From NCBI RefSeq assembly GCF_014334735.1, contig NZ_CP060587.1, positions 2,170,001-2,234,000 on the forward strand: a DNA stretch of 64,000 nucleotides. Reading direction: 5' to 3'. This document shows, piece by piece, positions 1-9,424 of the stretch. Position 1 is the first letter of the stretch. Every line of letters starts with the position of its first letter. Source of the stretch: Aeromicrobium senzhongii. GTDB lineage: Bacteria > Actinomycetota > Actinomycetes > Propionibacteriales > Nocardioidaceae. A model generated the notes under the pieces. It was given only the letters and a program-made list of their open reading frames with translations, made no database searches and had not been told where the DNA came from. The translations under genes and the position numbers were made by a program.

Positions 1-413
1 CCCTTGCGCGCGACGTCGCCACCGCCGGCCACGTCGATCAGGAAGATCTGCGTGTCCACGAGCGCCGGCGAGAACGTGGCGGTCAGGTTGTCGCCACCGG
101 ACTCGACCAGCACGAGATCGAGGGGGGCGAAGTCCTCCTCGAGCTCCTCGACGGCCAGCAGGTTCGCCGTGATGTCGTCGCGGATCGCGGTGTGCGGGCA
201 GGCACCCGTCTCGACGGCGCGGATCCGCTCGGGATCGAGCACGCCGGCCGAGCGCAGGAAGCGCGCGTCCTCGTCGGTGTAGATGTCGTTCGTGATGACG
301 CCGATCCGCAGCAGGTCGGCCAGCCGCGAGCAGACCAGGGCGATCAGTGAGCTCTTGCCCGTGCCGACGGGTCCGCAGACCCCCACGCGCAGGGATCGGG
401 ACGACGGGCTCAT
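1..413 (-). CDS. ureG: Urease accessory GTPase UreG (3' end cut by window edge)
   Basis: UreG is the cytosolic SIMIBI-class GTPase that delivers nickel to apo-urease together with UreF and UreD/H. The visible N-terminal ~137 residues contain the P-loop GPVGTGKS at about residues 14-21, the DIYTDED segment, and the downstream ESGGDNL and [16 protein letters not shown] stretches that are near-invariant in UreG. The ATG lies 7 bases after the ureF stop, so the two are cotranscribed. The C-terminal third, and probably ureD/ureH, lie outside the window. No histidine-rich N-terminal extension is present. Identification is very secure; only completeness is unknown. Confidence 0.96.
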   Translation of the reverse strand, partial: MSPSSRSLRVGVCGPVGTGKSSLIALVCSRLADLLRIGVITNDIYTDEDARFLRSAGVLDPERIRAVETGACPHTAIRDDITANLLAVEELEEDFAPLDLVLVESGGDNLTATFSPALVDTQIFLIDVAGGGDVARK

Positions 414-420
414 GGGTGCT

Positions 421-1080
421 TCAGGCACTGAACAACCTCCTGGTGGTGGCGGCGTGGGCCTGGGCCCATGCCTCGATCCGTGGTGCCCCGGCGGCCGGGA
501 TGCCGGCCGGGGTGGTCAGCGGGGCGACGTCGGCGGCGAGCCGGTCGACCCGGGGCAGGGCGGCCAGGACCCAGGCGGCGACCTCGGCCGGGTCGAGCGG
601 CAGCAGCTTGAGCGCGGCGGCCGCGACCGTCTGGACGTCGTCGTAGCCCACGAGTCGGGCCAGCGCCCGGGCGTCGAGGCCGGCCGCATCGGCGGCGGCC
701 CCCAGCACCACGGCGCGCGAGGTCCCGCGCGGCAGCGAGGCGAGGCTGGCGTGTGCGGGCCACAGCCGCGAGACCAACCGCGTCAGGGCGCGACCCATGG
801 ACCGCGACGTCGCGCGCATCGCCGCGCTCGGCGTCCGCGCGGCCCAGGCCACCTCGACCGCGTCCAGCGGCAGTCCCGCCCGCACGTGGTGCAGGGCCAC
901 GACGGCCGTGGCCGCCTCGACCCGGGTGACGGTGTTGAGCCGCAGCGCCATGAAGGCGGGCACCTGCGCGGGCGTCAGCCCGGACTCGACGGCGGGCTCG
1001 AGCTGGGCCGACTGCGTGTGCCCGGCGGTGGGCAGGCGCGCGTCGGCCAGCAGCATGAGCATCAGATCGGGTGAGGTCAT
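421..1080 (-). CDS. ureF: Urease accessory protein UreF
   Basis: A 219-residue, alanine- and leucine-rich, all-helical protein starting [20 protein letters not shown], which matches the UreF opening where SDARLP/GG lies near the N terminus. UreF acts as the GTPase-regulating partner of UreG in the UreDFG maturation complex. It sits 5 bases downstream of ureC and immediately upstream of ureG, the usual actinobacterial order. Sequence conservation in UreF is low, so position in the operon contributes to the call. Start chosen at the ATG after the ureC stop; the long upstream extension of the same frame is antisense-like noise inside ureC. Confidence 0.92.
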   Translation of the reverse strand: MTSPDLMLMLLADARLPTAGHTQSAQLEPAVESGLTPAQVPAFMALRLNTVTRVEAATAVVALHHVRAGLPLDAVEVAWAARTPSAAMRATSRSMGRALTRLVSRLWPAHASLASLPRGTSRAVVLGAAADAAGLDARALARLVGYDDVQTVAAAALKLLPLDPAEVAAWVLAALPRVDRLAADVAPLTTPAGIPAAGAPRIEAWAQAHAATTRRLFSA

Positions 1081-1085
1081 GGCGC

Positions 1086-2786
1086 TCAGAACAGCGAGTA
1101 GAGCTGGGTCAGGGGCAGGGACTCGGCGGGCGCGGGCTGGACCAGCTCTCCGTCGACGTGGATCGCGAAGGTCTCGGGGTCGACGCGGATGTCGGGCAGC
1201 GCGTCGTTGTGGATCATGTCGGCCTTCCCGACGTCGCGCGTCGGCTTGAGACCGACCAGGCGGCGGCGCAGGCCCAGCTCGTCGGCCAGGCCGGCATCGA
1301 TCGCCGCGGGCGAGACGAACGTGACCGCGTGGTCCGCTCCCCCGCTGGCCGGATCGACGAGCGTCGGTCGCATCAGCTGGGGCTGCGGCGTCGGGATGGA
1401 GGCGTTCGGATCGCCCAGCGACCCCCACACCAGTGCGCCGGACTTCAGCACGACCTCGGGACGGAAGCCGAAGAACCGCGGGTCCCACAGCACGAGGTCG
1501 GCCAGTTTGCCCGGCTCGACCGATCCGATCTCGTCGTCCAGACCGTGCGCGATGGCCGGGTTGATCGTGTACTTCGCGACGTAGCGCTTGGCCCGGAGGT
1601 TGTCCGCGGGTCCGCCCCACGAGCCGAAGCGGTCCTTCATCACGTGGGCGACCTGCCAGGTGCGCGTGACGACCTCGCCGATCCGGCCCATCGCCTGGGC
1701 GTCCGACGACGTGATCGACAGGGCGCCGAGGTCGTGCAGCAGGTCCTCGGCGGCGATCGTGGTCGCCCGGATGCGCGACTCGGCGAACGCCAGGTCCTCG
1801 GGCACCCGCGGGTTGAGGTGGTGGCAGACCATCAGCATGTCGAGGTGCTCCGCGACCGTGTTGACCGTGTGCGGCAGGGTCGGGTTGGTCGAGCCCGGGA
1901 TGACGTGCGGCAAGGAGGCGATCGTCAGGATGTCGGGCGCGTGACCACCGCCCGCCCCCTCGGCGTGGAAGGCGTGGATCGAGCGCCCGGCGATCGCGCC
2001 GACGGTCGACTCCAGGTAGCCGGCCTCGTTCAGCGAGTCCGAGTGCAGGGCCACCTGCAGCCCGTGCTCGTCGGCGGCCCGCAGCGCGGCGTCGATGGCC
2101 GCGGGCGTGGCCCCCCAGTCCTCGTGGACCTTGTAGCTGCCGGCGCCGGCCAGCGCCTGCTCGGCCAGGGCCTCCGCCGACACCGTGTTGCCCTTGCCCA
2201 TCAGCAGCACGTTCAACGGCAGGGAGTCGAGCGCCCGGTGGATCGTGCGCAGGTGCCACGCGCCCGGCGTCACGGTCGTGGCCTTCGAGCCCTCGGACGG
2301 GCCGGTGCCACCGCCGCCGACCGTCGTGATGCCGGTCGAGAGGGCCTCGAGCAGCTGGGACCGCGAGAGGAAGTGCACGTGGATGTCGATCGCCCCGGCC
2401 GTCAGGATCCGACCCTCGCCCGAGATGACGTCCGTCGACGGACCGATCACCAGATCGGGGTGCACCCCGTCGGCGATGTCGGGGTTGCCCGCCCGGCCCA
2501 GTGCCACGATCCGCCCGTCGCGGATGCCCACGTCGGCGCGGACGATGCCCGCGTGGTCGAGCACGATCGCGTTCGTGATCACCGTGTCGAGCGCGCCCTG
2601 GGCCCTCGTCACGGTCGACTGGGCCATGGACTCGCGGATCGACTTGCCGCCGCCGAAGACGGCCTCCTCGCCACCGAAGGTCAGGTCCTGCTCGATCTCG
2701 ATCCACAGATCCGTGTCGCCGAGTCGCACCTGGTCGCCGGCCGTCGGGCCGAACAGGGTGGCGTACTCGGTGCGTGAGAGCCTCAT
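1086..2786 (-). CDS. ureC: Urease alpha (catalytic) subunit
   Basis: 566 residues, normal for UreC. It hydrolyses urea to ammonia and carbamate at a dinuclear nickel centre. Visible ligand motifs are HVHFLSR (first metal histidines, ~residue 135), the carbamylated-lysine segment [23 protein letters not shown], the flap MVCHHLNP with the conserved cysteine-histidine pair, and the [14 protein letters not shown] aspartate region. All catalytic residues appear intact. The ATG overlaps the ureB stop by 4 bases, giving translational coupling of the structural subunits. Confidence 0.98.
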   Translation of the reverse strand: MRLSRTEYATLFGPTAGDQVRLGDTDLWIEIEQDLTFGGEEAVFGGGKSIRESMAQSTVTRAQGALDTVITNAIVLDHAGIVRADVGIRDGRIVALGRAGNPDIADGVHPDLVIGPSTDVISGEGRILTAGAIDIHVHFLSRSQLLEALSTGITTVGGGGTGPSEGSKATTVTPGAWHLRTIHRALDSLPLNVLLMGKGNTVSAEALAEQALAGAGSYKVHEDWGATPAAIDAALRAADEHGLQVALHSDSLNEAGYLESTVGAIAGRSIHAFHAEGAGGGHAPDILTIASLPHVIPGSTNPTLPHTVNTVAEHLDMLMVCHHLNPRVPEDLAFAESRIRATTIAAEDLLHDLGALSITSSDAQAMGRIGEVVTRTWQVAHVMKDRFGSWGGPADNLRAKRYVAKYTINPAIAHGLDDEIGSVEPGKLADLVLWDPRFFGFRPEVVLKSGALVWGSLGDPNASIPTPQPQLMRPTLVDPASGGADHAVTFVSPAAIDAGLADELGLRRRLVGLKPTRDVGKADMIHNDALPDIRVDPETFAIHVDGELVQPAPAESLPLTQLYSLF

Positions 2787-3115
2787 CGGTCCTGCACCGC
2801 CGCTCGGACCTGGATGCCGGGGACGTGGCGACGCCCACCCAGGGTCACGAGATCGACCTCGCGCGAGGCACCCGGCTCGAAGCGCCGCGACGTGCCGGCC
2901 GGGATGTCGAGCCGGAATCCGCGTGCGGCCTCGCGGTCGAACTCCAACGCGGCGTTCGCGTCGGGCAGATGGATGTGCGAGCCGATCTGGATCGGCCGGT
3001 CGCCGGTGTTGAGGACGACCAGGGTGAGCCGCTGCTCGGGCGAGCGGTCGGCGTTGATCTCGAGCGTGCCCTCGGCGACGCGGACGGCCCCCGGGCCGCG
3101 TGACACTGAACCCAC
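2783..3115 (-). CDS. ureB: Urease beta subunit
   Basis: 110 residues with the beta-subunit signature: [19 protein letters not shown], an [28 protein letters not shown] core and a C-terminal [10 protein letters not shown] segment. It forms the structural part of the (alpha-beta-gamma)3 trimer. The GTG start at 3115 is preceded by GAGGAG at about 7 bases, which favours it over an internal GTG at 3106. It lies 10 bases after ureA and overlaps ureC by 4 bases. UreA and UreB are separate genes here, as in other bacteria but unlike the fused Helicobacter subunit. Confidence 0.96.
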   Translation of the reverse strand: MGSVSRGPGAVRVAEGTLEINADRSPEQRLTLVVLNTGDRPIQIGSHIHLPDANAALEFDREAARGFRLDIPAGTSRRFEPGASREVDLVTLGGRRHVPGIQVRAAVQDR

Positions 3116-3125
3116 TGTCGTCTCC

Positions 3126-3428
3126 TCAGGCGATCGGCTGGTGGATGGTGACGAGCTTGCGCCCGTCGGGGAAGGTCGCCTCGACCTGGACGTCGGACAG
3201 CATGTCGACGACCTCGGGCATGACCTGGTCGCGGCTGAGGACGGCTCGGCCGGCGACCATGAGCTCGGGCACGCCCACTCCTTCGCGGGCTCGCTCGATC
3301 ACCCAGGTCGTCAGCAGCGCGACCGTCTCGGGATGGTTCAGCCGCACGCCGCGCGCGAGCCGGTCGCGTGCCACCATCCCGGCGACGGACAACAGGAGCT
3401 TCTCGGTGTCGCCGGGGGTCAGGTGCAC
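3126..3428 (-). CDS. ureA: Urease gamma subunit
   Basis: 100 residues beginning [13 protein letters not shown], the canonical UreA opening, and containing [20 protein letters not shown] and the [21 protein letters not shown]-terminal block. The GTG at 3428 places the family start exactly and follows the urtE stop by one base. An in-frame ATG at 3449 would add seven basic residues and overlap urtE, and is less likely. The single-base gap ties the transporter genes to the enzyme genes in one transcription unit. Confidence 0.95.
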   Translation of the reverse strand: MHLTPGDTEKLLLSVAGMVARDRLARGVRLNHPETVALLTTWVIERAREGVGVPELMVAGRAVLSRDQVMPEVVDMLSDVQVEATFPDGRKLVTIHQPIA

Positions 3429-3429
3429 G

Positions 3430-4121
<692 letters not shown>

Positions 4122-4125
<4 letters not shown>

Positions 4126-4925
4126 GATGCCTCCTCCTCGTCCTCGACGGCCAGGCCCACGACCGCCAGCTCCTCCTGCGTGGCCACGGCCGCCGCATGC
4201 CCCAGGTAGACCTCCTGGACCCTCGGGTCGGCCTGGACCTCGGTGACCGTGCCCTCGGCCAGGACCTTCCCCGCGTGCATCACGGTGACGTGGTCGGCGT
4301 AGTTGCGGACGAAGTCCATGTCGTGCTCGATGACGACGATCGTGCGGTCGGCGCCGACCCGGCGCAGCAGGTCGCCGGTCGCGTCGCGCTCCTCGGCGCT
4401 CATGCCCGCGACGGGCTCGTCGAGCAGCATGACGCTGGCGTCCTGGACGAGCAGCATGCCGATCTCGAGCCACTGCTTCTGCCCGTGCGCGAGGTAGCCC
4501 GCGGGGGTGTCGGCCAGGTGGGTCAGGCCGATCGTGTCCAGGGCCGAGGCGACGTAGTCGGGCACGCCACGGCGCGGCAGGGCCAGGCGCCAGGCCTTGC
4601 GGTGGACGCCGCCGGCGATGTCGAGGTTCTGCAGGACCGAGAGCTCCTCGAACACCGTCGCGGTCTGGAAGGTGCGTCCCACTCCGTGCCGCACGATCTT
4701 GTGCGACTTCATCGTCAGCAGGTCGGCGCCTCGGAAGGTGGCGGTGCCCGTCCCGTCGACCAGTCCGGTGACCGCGTCGACGAGGGTCGTCTTGCCGGCG
4801 CCGTTGGGACCGATGAGGAAGTTGAGCACCCCCTGCGTCATGGTCAGGTCGACGCCGTCGACGGCCTTGAAGCCGTCGAAGTCCACCGTGACCCCGGACA
4901 GGACGAGCTGATCGACGGCGCTCAT
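4122..4925 (-). CDS. urtD: Urea ABC transporter ATP-binding protein UrtD
   Basis: 267 residues, LivG-like. The UrtD-typical opening LSGVTVDFDGFKAVDGVDLT is followed by Walker A GPNGAGKTT (~residue 41), a LAHGQKQWLEIGMLL signature (the H/GQKQWLEI form is characteristic of UrtD rather than LivG) and Walker B SVMLLDEPVAGMS. The ATG overlaps the urtC stop in ATGA. The last ~25 residues are unusually acidic and end in a DEEEAS tail. Confidence 0.95.
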
Positions 4926-6019
4926 GCCGCCACCTCCACCTGGGTCGGTCGCGCCGGGGACCGGCGTCGGCGGAGTCCGCCGATCTTCTGCGTGAGGGAG
5001 GCCAGTCCGCCGGGCAGCAGCAAGATGATGAACACGAACAGCGCACCTTGGAAGTAGGACCAGGCACCGGGGAACGTCTCCGAGAGCCGGCTCTGGGCGA
5101 ATCCGACGGCCACCGCGCCGACGGCCGGTCCGAACAGCGCCGCCCGGCCGCCGAGCGCCGCCCCCGCGATGAGGCCGATCGAGGCGACCGCGTCGACGTT
5201 CGAGGGCGAGACGATGCCCACGACGGGCACGAACATCGCGCCACCGAGACCGGCCAGGAAGGCGGCGACGACGAAGGCGACGAGCTTGACGTTGGCCGGG
5301 TCGGTGCCCAGGAACCGCACCCGCTCCTCGGCGTCGCGCGAGGCGATCAGCAGCTCGCCGAAGCGGCTCGTGTAGAGCAGCGCCATGAGCACCAGCGACA
5401 GCACCAGGATCGTCGAGCAGATCTGGAACAGCATGAGCCGGTTCTCGGGCAGGAACAGGTTGTAGCCGAAGAAGGTCGTGAAGTTGTTGAGGCCGTTGAA
5501 CCCGCCGGTGACCTTGATCTGGCCGATCAGCAAGATCGCGAAGGCGGCCGCGAGCGCCTGGGACAGGATCGCGAAGTACGCCCCCTTGACCCGACGCTTG
5601 AGCACCGCGTACCCGATGATCGCGGCGACCAGCGGCGGAACGACCGCGACGACGAACAGCGTGAACGGACCGCTGCGGAACGGCTCCCACCACGCGGGCA
5701 TCTGACCGCCCGCGTAGAGGCCCATGAAGTCCGGCACGCCGTCGGGACCGGCCTGCTCGAGCTTGAGGTGGAACGCCATCGCGTAGGCGCCGAGACCGAA
5801 GAAGACGCCTTGGCCCAGGACGAGCATCCCGCCGCGGCCCCAGGCCAACCCGATGCCGACCGCCACGATCGCCCAGCACAGGTACTTGGCCAGCAGGTCG
5901 AGCCGGAACGGGCTCAGGACCGCCGGGGCGACGGCGAACAGCAGGACGGCGATCAGGGCGATGCCGGCGGCGTTGCGCCACGCGGGGGTGCTGAGTCGAT
6001 TCACACCGGGTCGGTTCAC
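4922..6019 (-). CDS. urtC: Urea ABC transporter permease UrtC
   Basis: 365 residues with about ten hydrophobic segments, LivM/UrtC family. The stretch GGFNGLNNFTTFFGYNL and the EERVRFLGTDPANVKL cytoplasmic loop are UrtC hallmarks. The GTG at 6019 is chosen because it forms a 4-base GTGA overlap with urtB, as at the other junctions; a second GTG at 6004 could also serve. It pairs with UrtB to form the membrane channel. Confidence 0.94.
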   Translation of the reverse strand: MNRPGVNRLSTPAWRNAAGIALIAVLLFAVAPAVLSPFRLDLLAKYLCWAIVAVGIGLAWGRGGMLVLGQGVFFGLGAYAMAFHLKLEQAGPDGVPDFMGLYAGGQMPAWWEPFRSGPFTLFVVAVVPPLVAAIIGYAVLKRRVKGAYFAILSQALAAAFAILLIGQIKVTGGFNGLNNFTTFFGYNLFLPENRLMLFQICSTILVLSLVLMALLYTSRFGELLIASRDAEERVRFLGTDPANVKLVAFVVAAFLAGLGGAMFVPVVGIVSPSNVDAVASIGLIAGAALGGRAALFGPAVGAVAVGFAQSRLSETFPGAWSYFQGALFVFIILLLPGGLASLTQKIGGLRRRRSPARPTQVEVAA

Positions 6020-6897
6020 ACCAGGCTCCTTGTCCGGACCGCGAAGAGGCCCTGCGGTCGCACCTGCAGGAACAGGAAGATGAGGACGAAGATCAGCGCC
6101 TTGGCGACGCTGCCGTTGGTGGCCTGGACCAGGAACGACTGCACGATGCCCAGGCCGAAGGCGGCGATGACCGTGCCGCGGATCTGGCCGATGCCGCCCG
6201 CGACCACGACCAGGAAGACGTCGATGATGTACGAGGTGCCGAGGTTCGGGCCAGTCGAGCCGACCAGCGTCAGGACGACGCCGGCGATGCCCGCGAGCCC
6301 TGATCCGATGAAGAAGGTGGTGCGGTCGGCGCGCCGGGTCGAGACGCCCAGGGTCTCGGCCAGGTCGCGGTTCTGCACCGTGGCCCGGATCGAGCGGCCG
6401 AGCGAGGAGTACGTGAGCGCGGCGGTCAACACCCCCACCGCGACGAGTGCCAGCACCGTGATGAACAGGCGGGACACGGGCCACTGATAGCCCAGGATGT
6501 CGATCTGACCGGACAGCCATGCGGGCGAGCGGACCTGCTTGGCCGGCGCACCGAAGATGTCGCGGGCCAGCTGCTGCAGGATCAGTCCGACGCCGAAGGT
6601 GACCAGCAAGGTGTCGAGCGGCCGGTGGTACATCCAGCGGATGACCGTCGCCTCCAGCAGCAGGCCCATCAGTCCCCCGACGACGAAGCCGACGGGCAGG
6701 GCCACGAGCAGCGACAGGTCGTCGGGCACGATCACCTGCACCAGGAATGCGGTGTAGGCACCGGCCATGATGAACTCGCCGTGCGCCATGTTGATGACGC
6801 CCATCTGGCCGAAGGTGAGGGTCAGTCCCAGCGCCGCGAGCAGCAGCACCGAGCCGATCGAGATCCCCGTGAACAACGGGGTGAGGAAGACGTCCAT
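6016..6897 (-). CDS. urtB: Urea ABC transporter permease UrtB
   Basis: 293 residues, LivH/UrtB family, with GLTLTFGQMGVINMAHGEFIM near the N terminus and NRDLAETLGVSTRRADR plus GSTGPNLGTSYIIDVFLVVVAGG further on, both UrtB-typical. Strongly hydrophobic throughout. ATG 6897 is preferred to the adjoining GTG 6900 because an AGGAGA ribosome site lies at usable distance only for the ATG. It is separated from urtA by about 70 bases containing a strong hairpin. Confidence 0.94.
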   Translation of the reverse strand: MDVFLTPLFTGISIGSVLLLAALGLTLTFGQMGVINMAHGEFIMAGAYTAFLVQVIVPDDLSLLVALPVGFVVGGLMGLLLEATVIRWMYHRPLDTLLVTFGVGLILQQLARDIFGAPAKQVRSPAWLSGQIDILGYQWPVSRLFITVLALVAVGVLTAALTYSSLGRSIRATVQNRDLAETLGVSTRRADRTTFFIGSGLAGIAGVVLTLVGSTGPNLGTSYIIDVFLVVVAGGIGQIRGTVIAAFGLGIVQSFLVQATNGSVAKALIFVLIFLFLQVRPQGLFAVRTRSLV

Positions 6898-6930
6898 CAC
6901 TCTCCTGGAGGTCGCGCCGAAGGGTGGGCC

Positions 6931-6963
6931 GGTGGCCGCCGCGCCGGGGACGCGGCGGCCACC
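6931..6963 (-). terminator. Hairpin between urtA and urtB (attenuator or mRNA-stabilising)
   Basis: A perfect 13-bp stem (left arm 6931-6943, right arm 6951-6963) with a 7-base loop occupies the urtA-urtB gap. No U-tract follows. Such intercistronic hairpins commonly protect or partially terminate after the binding-protein message so that it outnumbers the membrane and ATPase subunits; that role is inferred here. Confidence 0.7.
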
Positions 6964-6970
6964 GCGGGGA

Positions 6971-8209
6971 TCAGGACGACTTCTCGTACCAGTCGTAGCC
7001 CTCGAGGAACGGATCCGGATCGATCGGTCCGTCGGACTCCCACACCGTGTCGATCAGGCCGTTCGGCTGGACCTCGCCGATGCGTCCGGTCTTCGTGATG
7101 TGGTGGTTGTCGCCGTCGACCGTCACGGTTCCCTCAGGGGCCTCGAAGGTGACGCCGTCGGCGGCCCCCTGGATGTCGGCCACCTCGAACGACTCGGCCT
7201 TCTCGACCATCGCCTTGTAGAGGTACAGCGAGGTGTAGGCGGCCTCCATGGGGTCGGAGGTCGGCTTGTCCTTGCCGTACTTGCCCTTGTACGCCGCGAC
7301 GAACGTCTTGTTGGCCGGGGTGTCGAGCGTCTGGTAGTAGTTCCAGGCCGTCAGCTGGCCCTCGAGCAGGTCGGCGCCCATCGCGGCGACCTCCTCCTCG
7401 GCGATCGAGACCGAGATGACCGGCGTCTTGGACAGGCCCTTGTCGAAGTAGGCCTTGAAGAACGCGACGTTCGAGTCGCCGTTGATCGTGTTGAACACGG
7501 CGTCGGGCTTGGCCTTGGTGATCTTGTCGATCGCCGGGCCCCACTCGGCCTCGCCGAGCGGCTGGTACTCCTCGCCGAGCACCTCGACGTCGTTGGCGGC
7601 GGCCCACTGCTTGATCTCGTCGTTCGCCGTACGCGGGAAGACGTAGTCCGACCCGACCAGGAAGAGCGTCTTGATCTTCTTCTGGTCCTTCAGGTACTCC
7701 AGGCCCGGCAGGATCTGCTGGTTCGTCGTGGCGCCGGTGTAGAAGATGTTGTCGGACGCCTCGAGGCCCTCGTACTGGACGGGGTAGAACAGCAGGTTGT
7801 CCAGGCTCTCGAAGACCGGCAGCATCGCCTTGCGCGACGACGACGTCCACCCGCCGAAGACCGCGGCGACGCAGTCGTCCTGGATGAGCTTCTTGGCCTT
7901 CTCGGCGAAGATGTCGGGCTCGGAGGCGCCGTCCTCCTGGACGATCTCGATCTGCTTGCCCAAGATGCCGCCGTCGGCGTTGATCTCCTCGGCCGCGAGC
8001 TTCAACGAGTTCGAGACGGTCACCTCGCTGATGGCCATCGTGCCCGAGAGGGAGTTGAGGAAGCCGAGCTTCACCGAGTCCCCCGAGGTGTCGACGCAGC
8101 CGGCCGAGGAGGCGGACTCTCCGTCCTCTGACTTGGTGCCGCATCCGGTCAGGACAAGCGCTGCGGCCATGACCGCCGCGGTGCTCGTGATGAGCTTGCG
8201 TGTTTTCAC
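6971..8209 (-). CDS. urtA: Urea-binding lipoprotein UrtA
   Basis: 412 residues. An N-terminal signal with two basic residues and a lipobox LTGC puts the lipidated cysteine at residue 23, so the mature protein is anchored outside the membrane. The remainder is a periplasmic-binding-protein type I fold (LGFLNSLSGTMAISE, AVFGGWTSSSRKAMLPVFE, LLFYPVQYEGLEASDNIFYTGAT), typical of UrtA/FmdD. Start chosen at GTG 8209 with GGGAG about 7 bases upstream; the preceding GTG 8212 is nearly equivalent. First gene of the urea transporter-urease unit. Confidence 0.95.
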   Translation of the reverse strand: MKTRKLITSTAAVMAAALVLTGCGTKSEDGESASSAGCVDTSGDSVKLGFLNSLSGTMAISEVTVSNSLKLAAEEINADGGILGKQIEIVQEDGASEPDIFAEKAKKLIQDDCVAAVFGGWTSSSRKAMLPVFESLDNLLFYPVQYEGLEASDNIFYTGATTNQQILPGLEYLKDQKKIKTLFLVGSDYVFPRTANDEIKQWAAANDVEVLGEEYQPLGEAEWGPAIDKITKAKPDAVFNTINGDSNVAFFKAYFDKGLSKTPVISVSIAEEEVAAMGADLLEGQLTAWNYYQTLDTPANKTFVAAYKGKYGKDKPTSDPMEAAYTSLYLYKAMVEKAESFEVADIQGAADGVTFEAPEGTVTVDGDNHHITKTGRIGEVQPNGLIDTVWESDGPIDPDPFLEGYDWYEKSS

Positions 8210-8271
8210 CACTGGACTCCCTTTCGCCTCTGTCGACCCGGCCACGCACCCTGCGCCGCCGAGTGGGCTCG

Positions 8272-8338
8272 ACGCTAGGCAGGGCAGATTGCCAATTACT
8301 TCCACGTGGTATTAACTGCGTGTAAACCGTCCCGTGAC
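8272..8338 (-). promoter_or_regulatory. urtA promoter region with phased GlnR-like half-sites
   Basis: A -10 like TAGCGT preceded by TG (plus-strand 8272-8277) lies ~60 bases before urtA. Upstream, plus-strand 8312-8338 reads TTAAC-N6-TAAAC-N6-GTGAC, matching the actinobacterial GlnR pattern GTNAC-N6-GAAAC-N6-GTNAC with 11-bp phasing. The half-sites overlap the last codons of the cbiN-like gene. Binding by GlnR is inferred from pattern; no glnR gene is in view. Confidence 0.55.
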
Positions 8339-8578
8339 CCTCGTCACACCCACGACGAGGACGAACACGAGCACGCACCCGGCGATGCCCGCCCAGCCGC
8401 CGGGATAGTCCGCCATGGGCGATCCGGCCGTCACACTGGTGCCCGCGGTGTGGGCGAAGCCGTGCGCCCGGGCGACGCGCTCCAGTCCGTCGGGGTGCCC
8501 CGACGCGTACGCGCTGACCACTCCGGCCAGCAGCAGGCTCAGCGCGAGCGCCGCGACCAGGAACCGCCGCGAGCTCAT
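8312..8578 (-). CDS. CbiN/NikN-like PDGLE-domain component of a nickel/cobalt ECF transporter
   Basis: 88 residues with an N-terminal membrane helix, the diagnostic PDGLE motif at residues 29-33 in the extracytoplasmic loop, and a second helix near the C terminus. This is the CbiN/NikN topology; the small subunit is needed for metal loading into CbiM/NikM. The ATG overlaps the cbiM-like stop (ATGA). Adjacent urease makes nickel the more likely substrate, but sequence alone does not separate nickel from cobalt. The usual CbiQ and CbiO genes do not follow. Confidence 0.85.
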   Translation of the reverse strand: MSSRRFLVAALALSLLLAGVVSAYASGHPDGLERVARAHGFAHTAGTSVTAGSPMADYPGGWAGIAGCVLVFVLVVGVTRVTGRFTRS

Positions 8579-9249
8579 GCGGACACCGTCCGGGCGCGCA
8601 GGTACCGGCGGGCGCCGAAGACGAGATCAGGACGCGCCCACATCACGGCGGTGACCGCCGCCAGCGTGATCGCGGCCTCGCCGACGCCGATCAGGGCGTG
8701 CCAGCCGACCATCGCGCCGGCCACGGCGCCGAGGTCGACCGCGGCCGTGCCGCCGGCGGCGAACAGGCCGGTGAAGACCAGCGCGGTCGCCGGGACCGAG
8801 ACGAGGGCCGCCAGCGCGGCCGACAGGGGAACGGCCGCGGGACGCGGCGGCGCGAGGCGTGTGGCCGCCCGGAAGACCGCCCAGCCGACGAGCACGCCGA
8901 CGACCGCCATGAGCGTGACGTTCGCGCCGAGCGCCGTGACTCCCCCATCGGCGAAGAACACCGCCTGGACCACGAGCACCGCGGTGAGGCACAGCACCGC
9001 GGTCGCCGGACCGACGAGCACGGCGGCCAACACCCCGCCCATCAGGTGTCCACTGGTCCCGTCCCCGACCGCGAAGTTGAGCATCTGGGCGGCGAAGACG
9101 AACGTCGCCACGAGGCCGGCCATCGGCACGCGATCATCGTCCGGCAGCTCGCGCCGTGCGTGCCAGGTCGCCACGACCACGGCGGTCAGGGCGACGGCAG
9201 CCGAGGCGATGCTGGTCTGCGGATCGAGGAAGTGGTCGGGTACGTGCAT
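8575..9249 (-). CDS. CbiM/NikM-like metal-binding S component of an ECF transporter
   Basis: 224 residues, about seven membrane segments. The N terminus MHVPDHFLDP is the metal-coordinating CbiM/NikM end (Met1 amine and His2 are ligands in the family), though position 6 is His instead of the usual Gly. GTSGHLMGG, the conserved loop of the family, follows near residue 65. GGAGG lies 4 bases before the ATG. In the family CbiM-CbiN pairs retain some transport activity alone; energising subunits would have to come from elsewhere in the genome. Confidence 0.88.
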   Translation of the reverse strand: MHVPDHFLDPQTSIASAAVALTAVVVATWHARRELPDDDRVPMAGLVATFVFAAQMLNFAVGDGTSGHLMGGVLAAVLVGPATAVLCLTAVLVVQAVFFADGGVTALGANVTLMAVVGVLVGWAVFRAATRLAPPRPAAVPLSAALAALVSVPATALVFTGLFAAGGTAAVDLGAVAGAMVGWHALIGVGEAAITLAAVTAVMWARPDLVFGARRYLRARTVSA

Positions 9250-9294
9250 GTCGCCTCCGGGTCACTCGCCCCCCGAGCGAGGACGATGCCGGCG

Positions 9295-9348
9295 ACGCTA
9301 GGCACGCGGGTTTTCGACGAGGGTCACTCCGCGTTACAGCAAGGTTTC
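9295..9348 (-). promoter_or_regulatory. cbiM promoter with GlnR-like half-site array
   Basis: Minus strand reads GAAAC-N6-GTAAC-N6-TGACC-N6-GAAAA (plus 9311-9348), then a TG-extended TAGCGT -10 (plus 9295-9300), ~45 bases before the cbiM-like ATG. The GAAAC/GTAAC pair is an exact match to GlnR half-sites at the correct 11-bp phase. The -10 block GCCTAGCGTCG is identical to that upstream of urtA, supporting co-regulation of nickel permease and urea operon. Confidence 0.55.
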
Positions 9349-9424
9349 ATCTGGAAGGATCCCGCGGCGGCGGGCGAGATCTGTAGCGCTACGCACGTTC
9401 TGAGGGCGAAAAAGGTACGGAACG

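Noticed and set aside
1071-2777. 568-codon plus-strand ORF opposite ureC
   Set aside because: It is the antisense of a fully conserved UreC, with Val/Arg/Asp/Gly-rich composition and no family features; a by-product of 70 percent GC.
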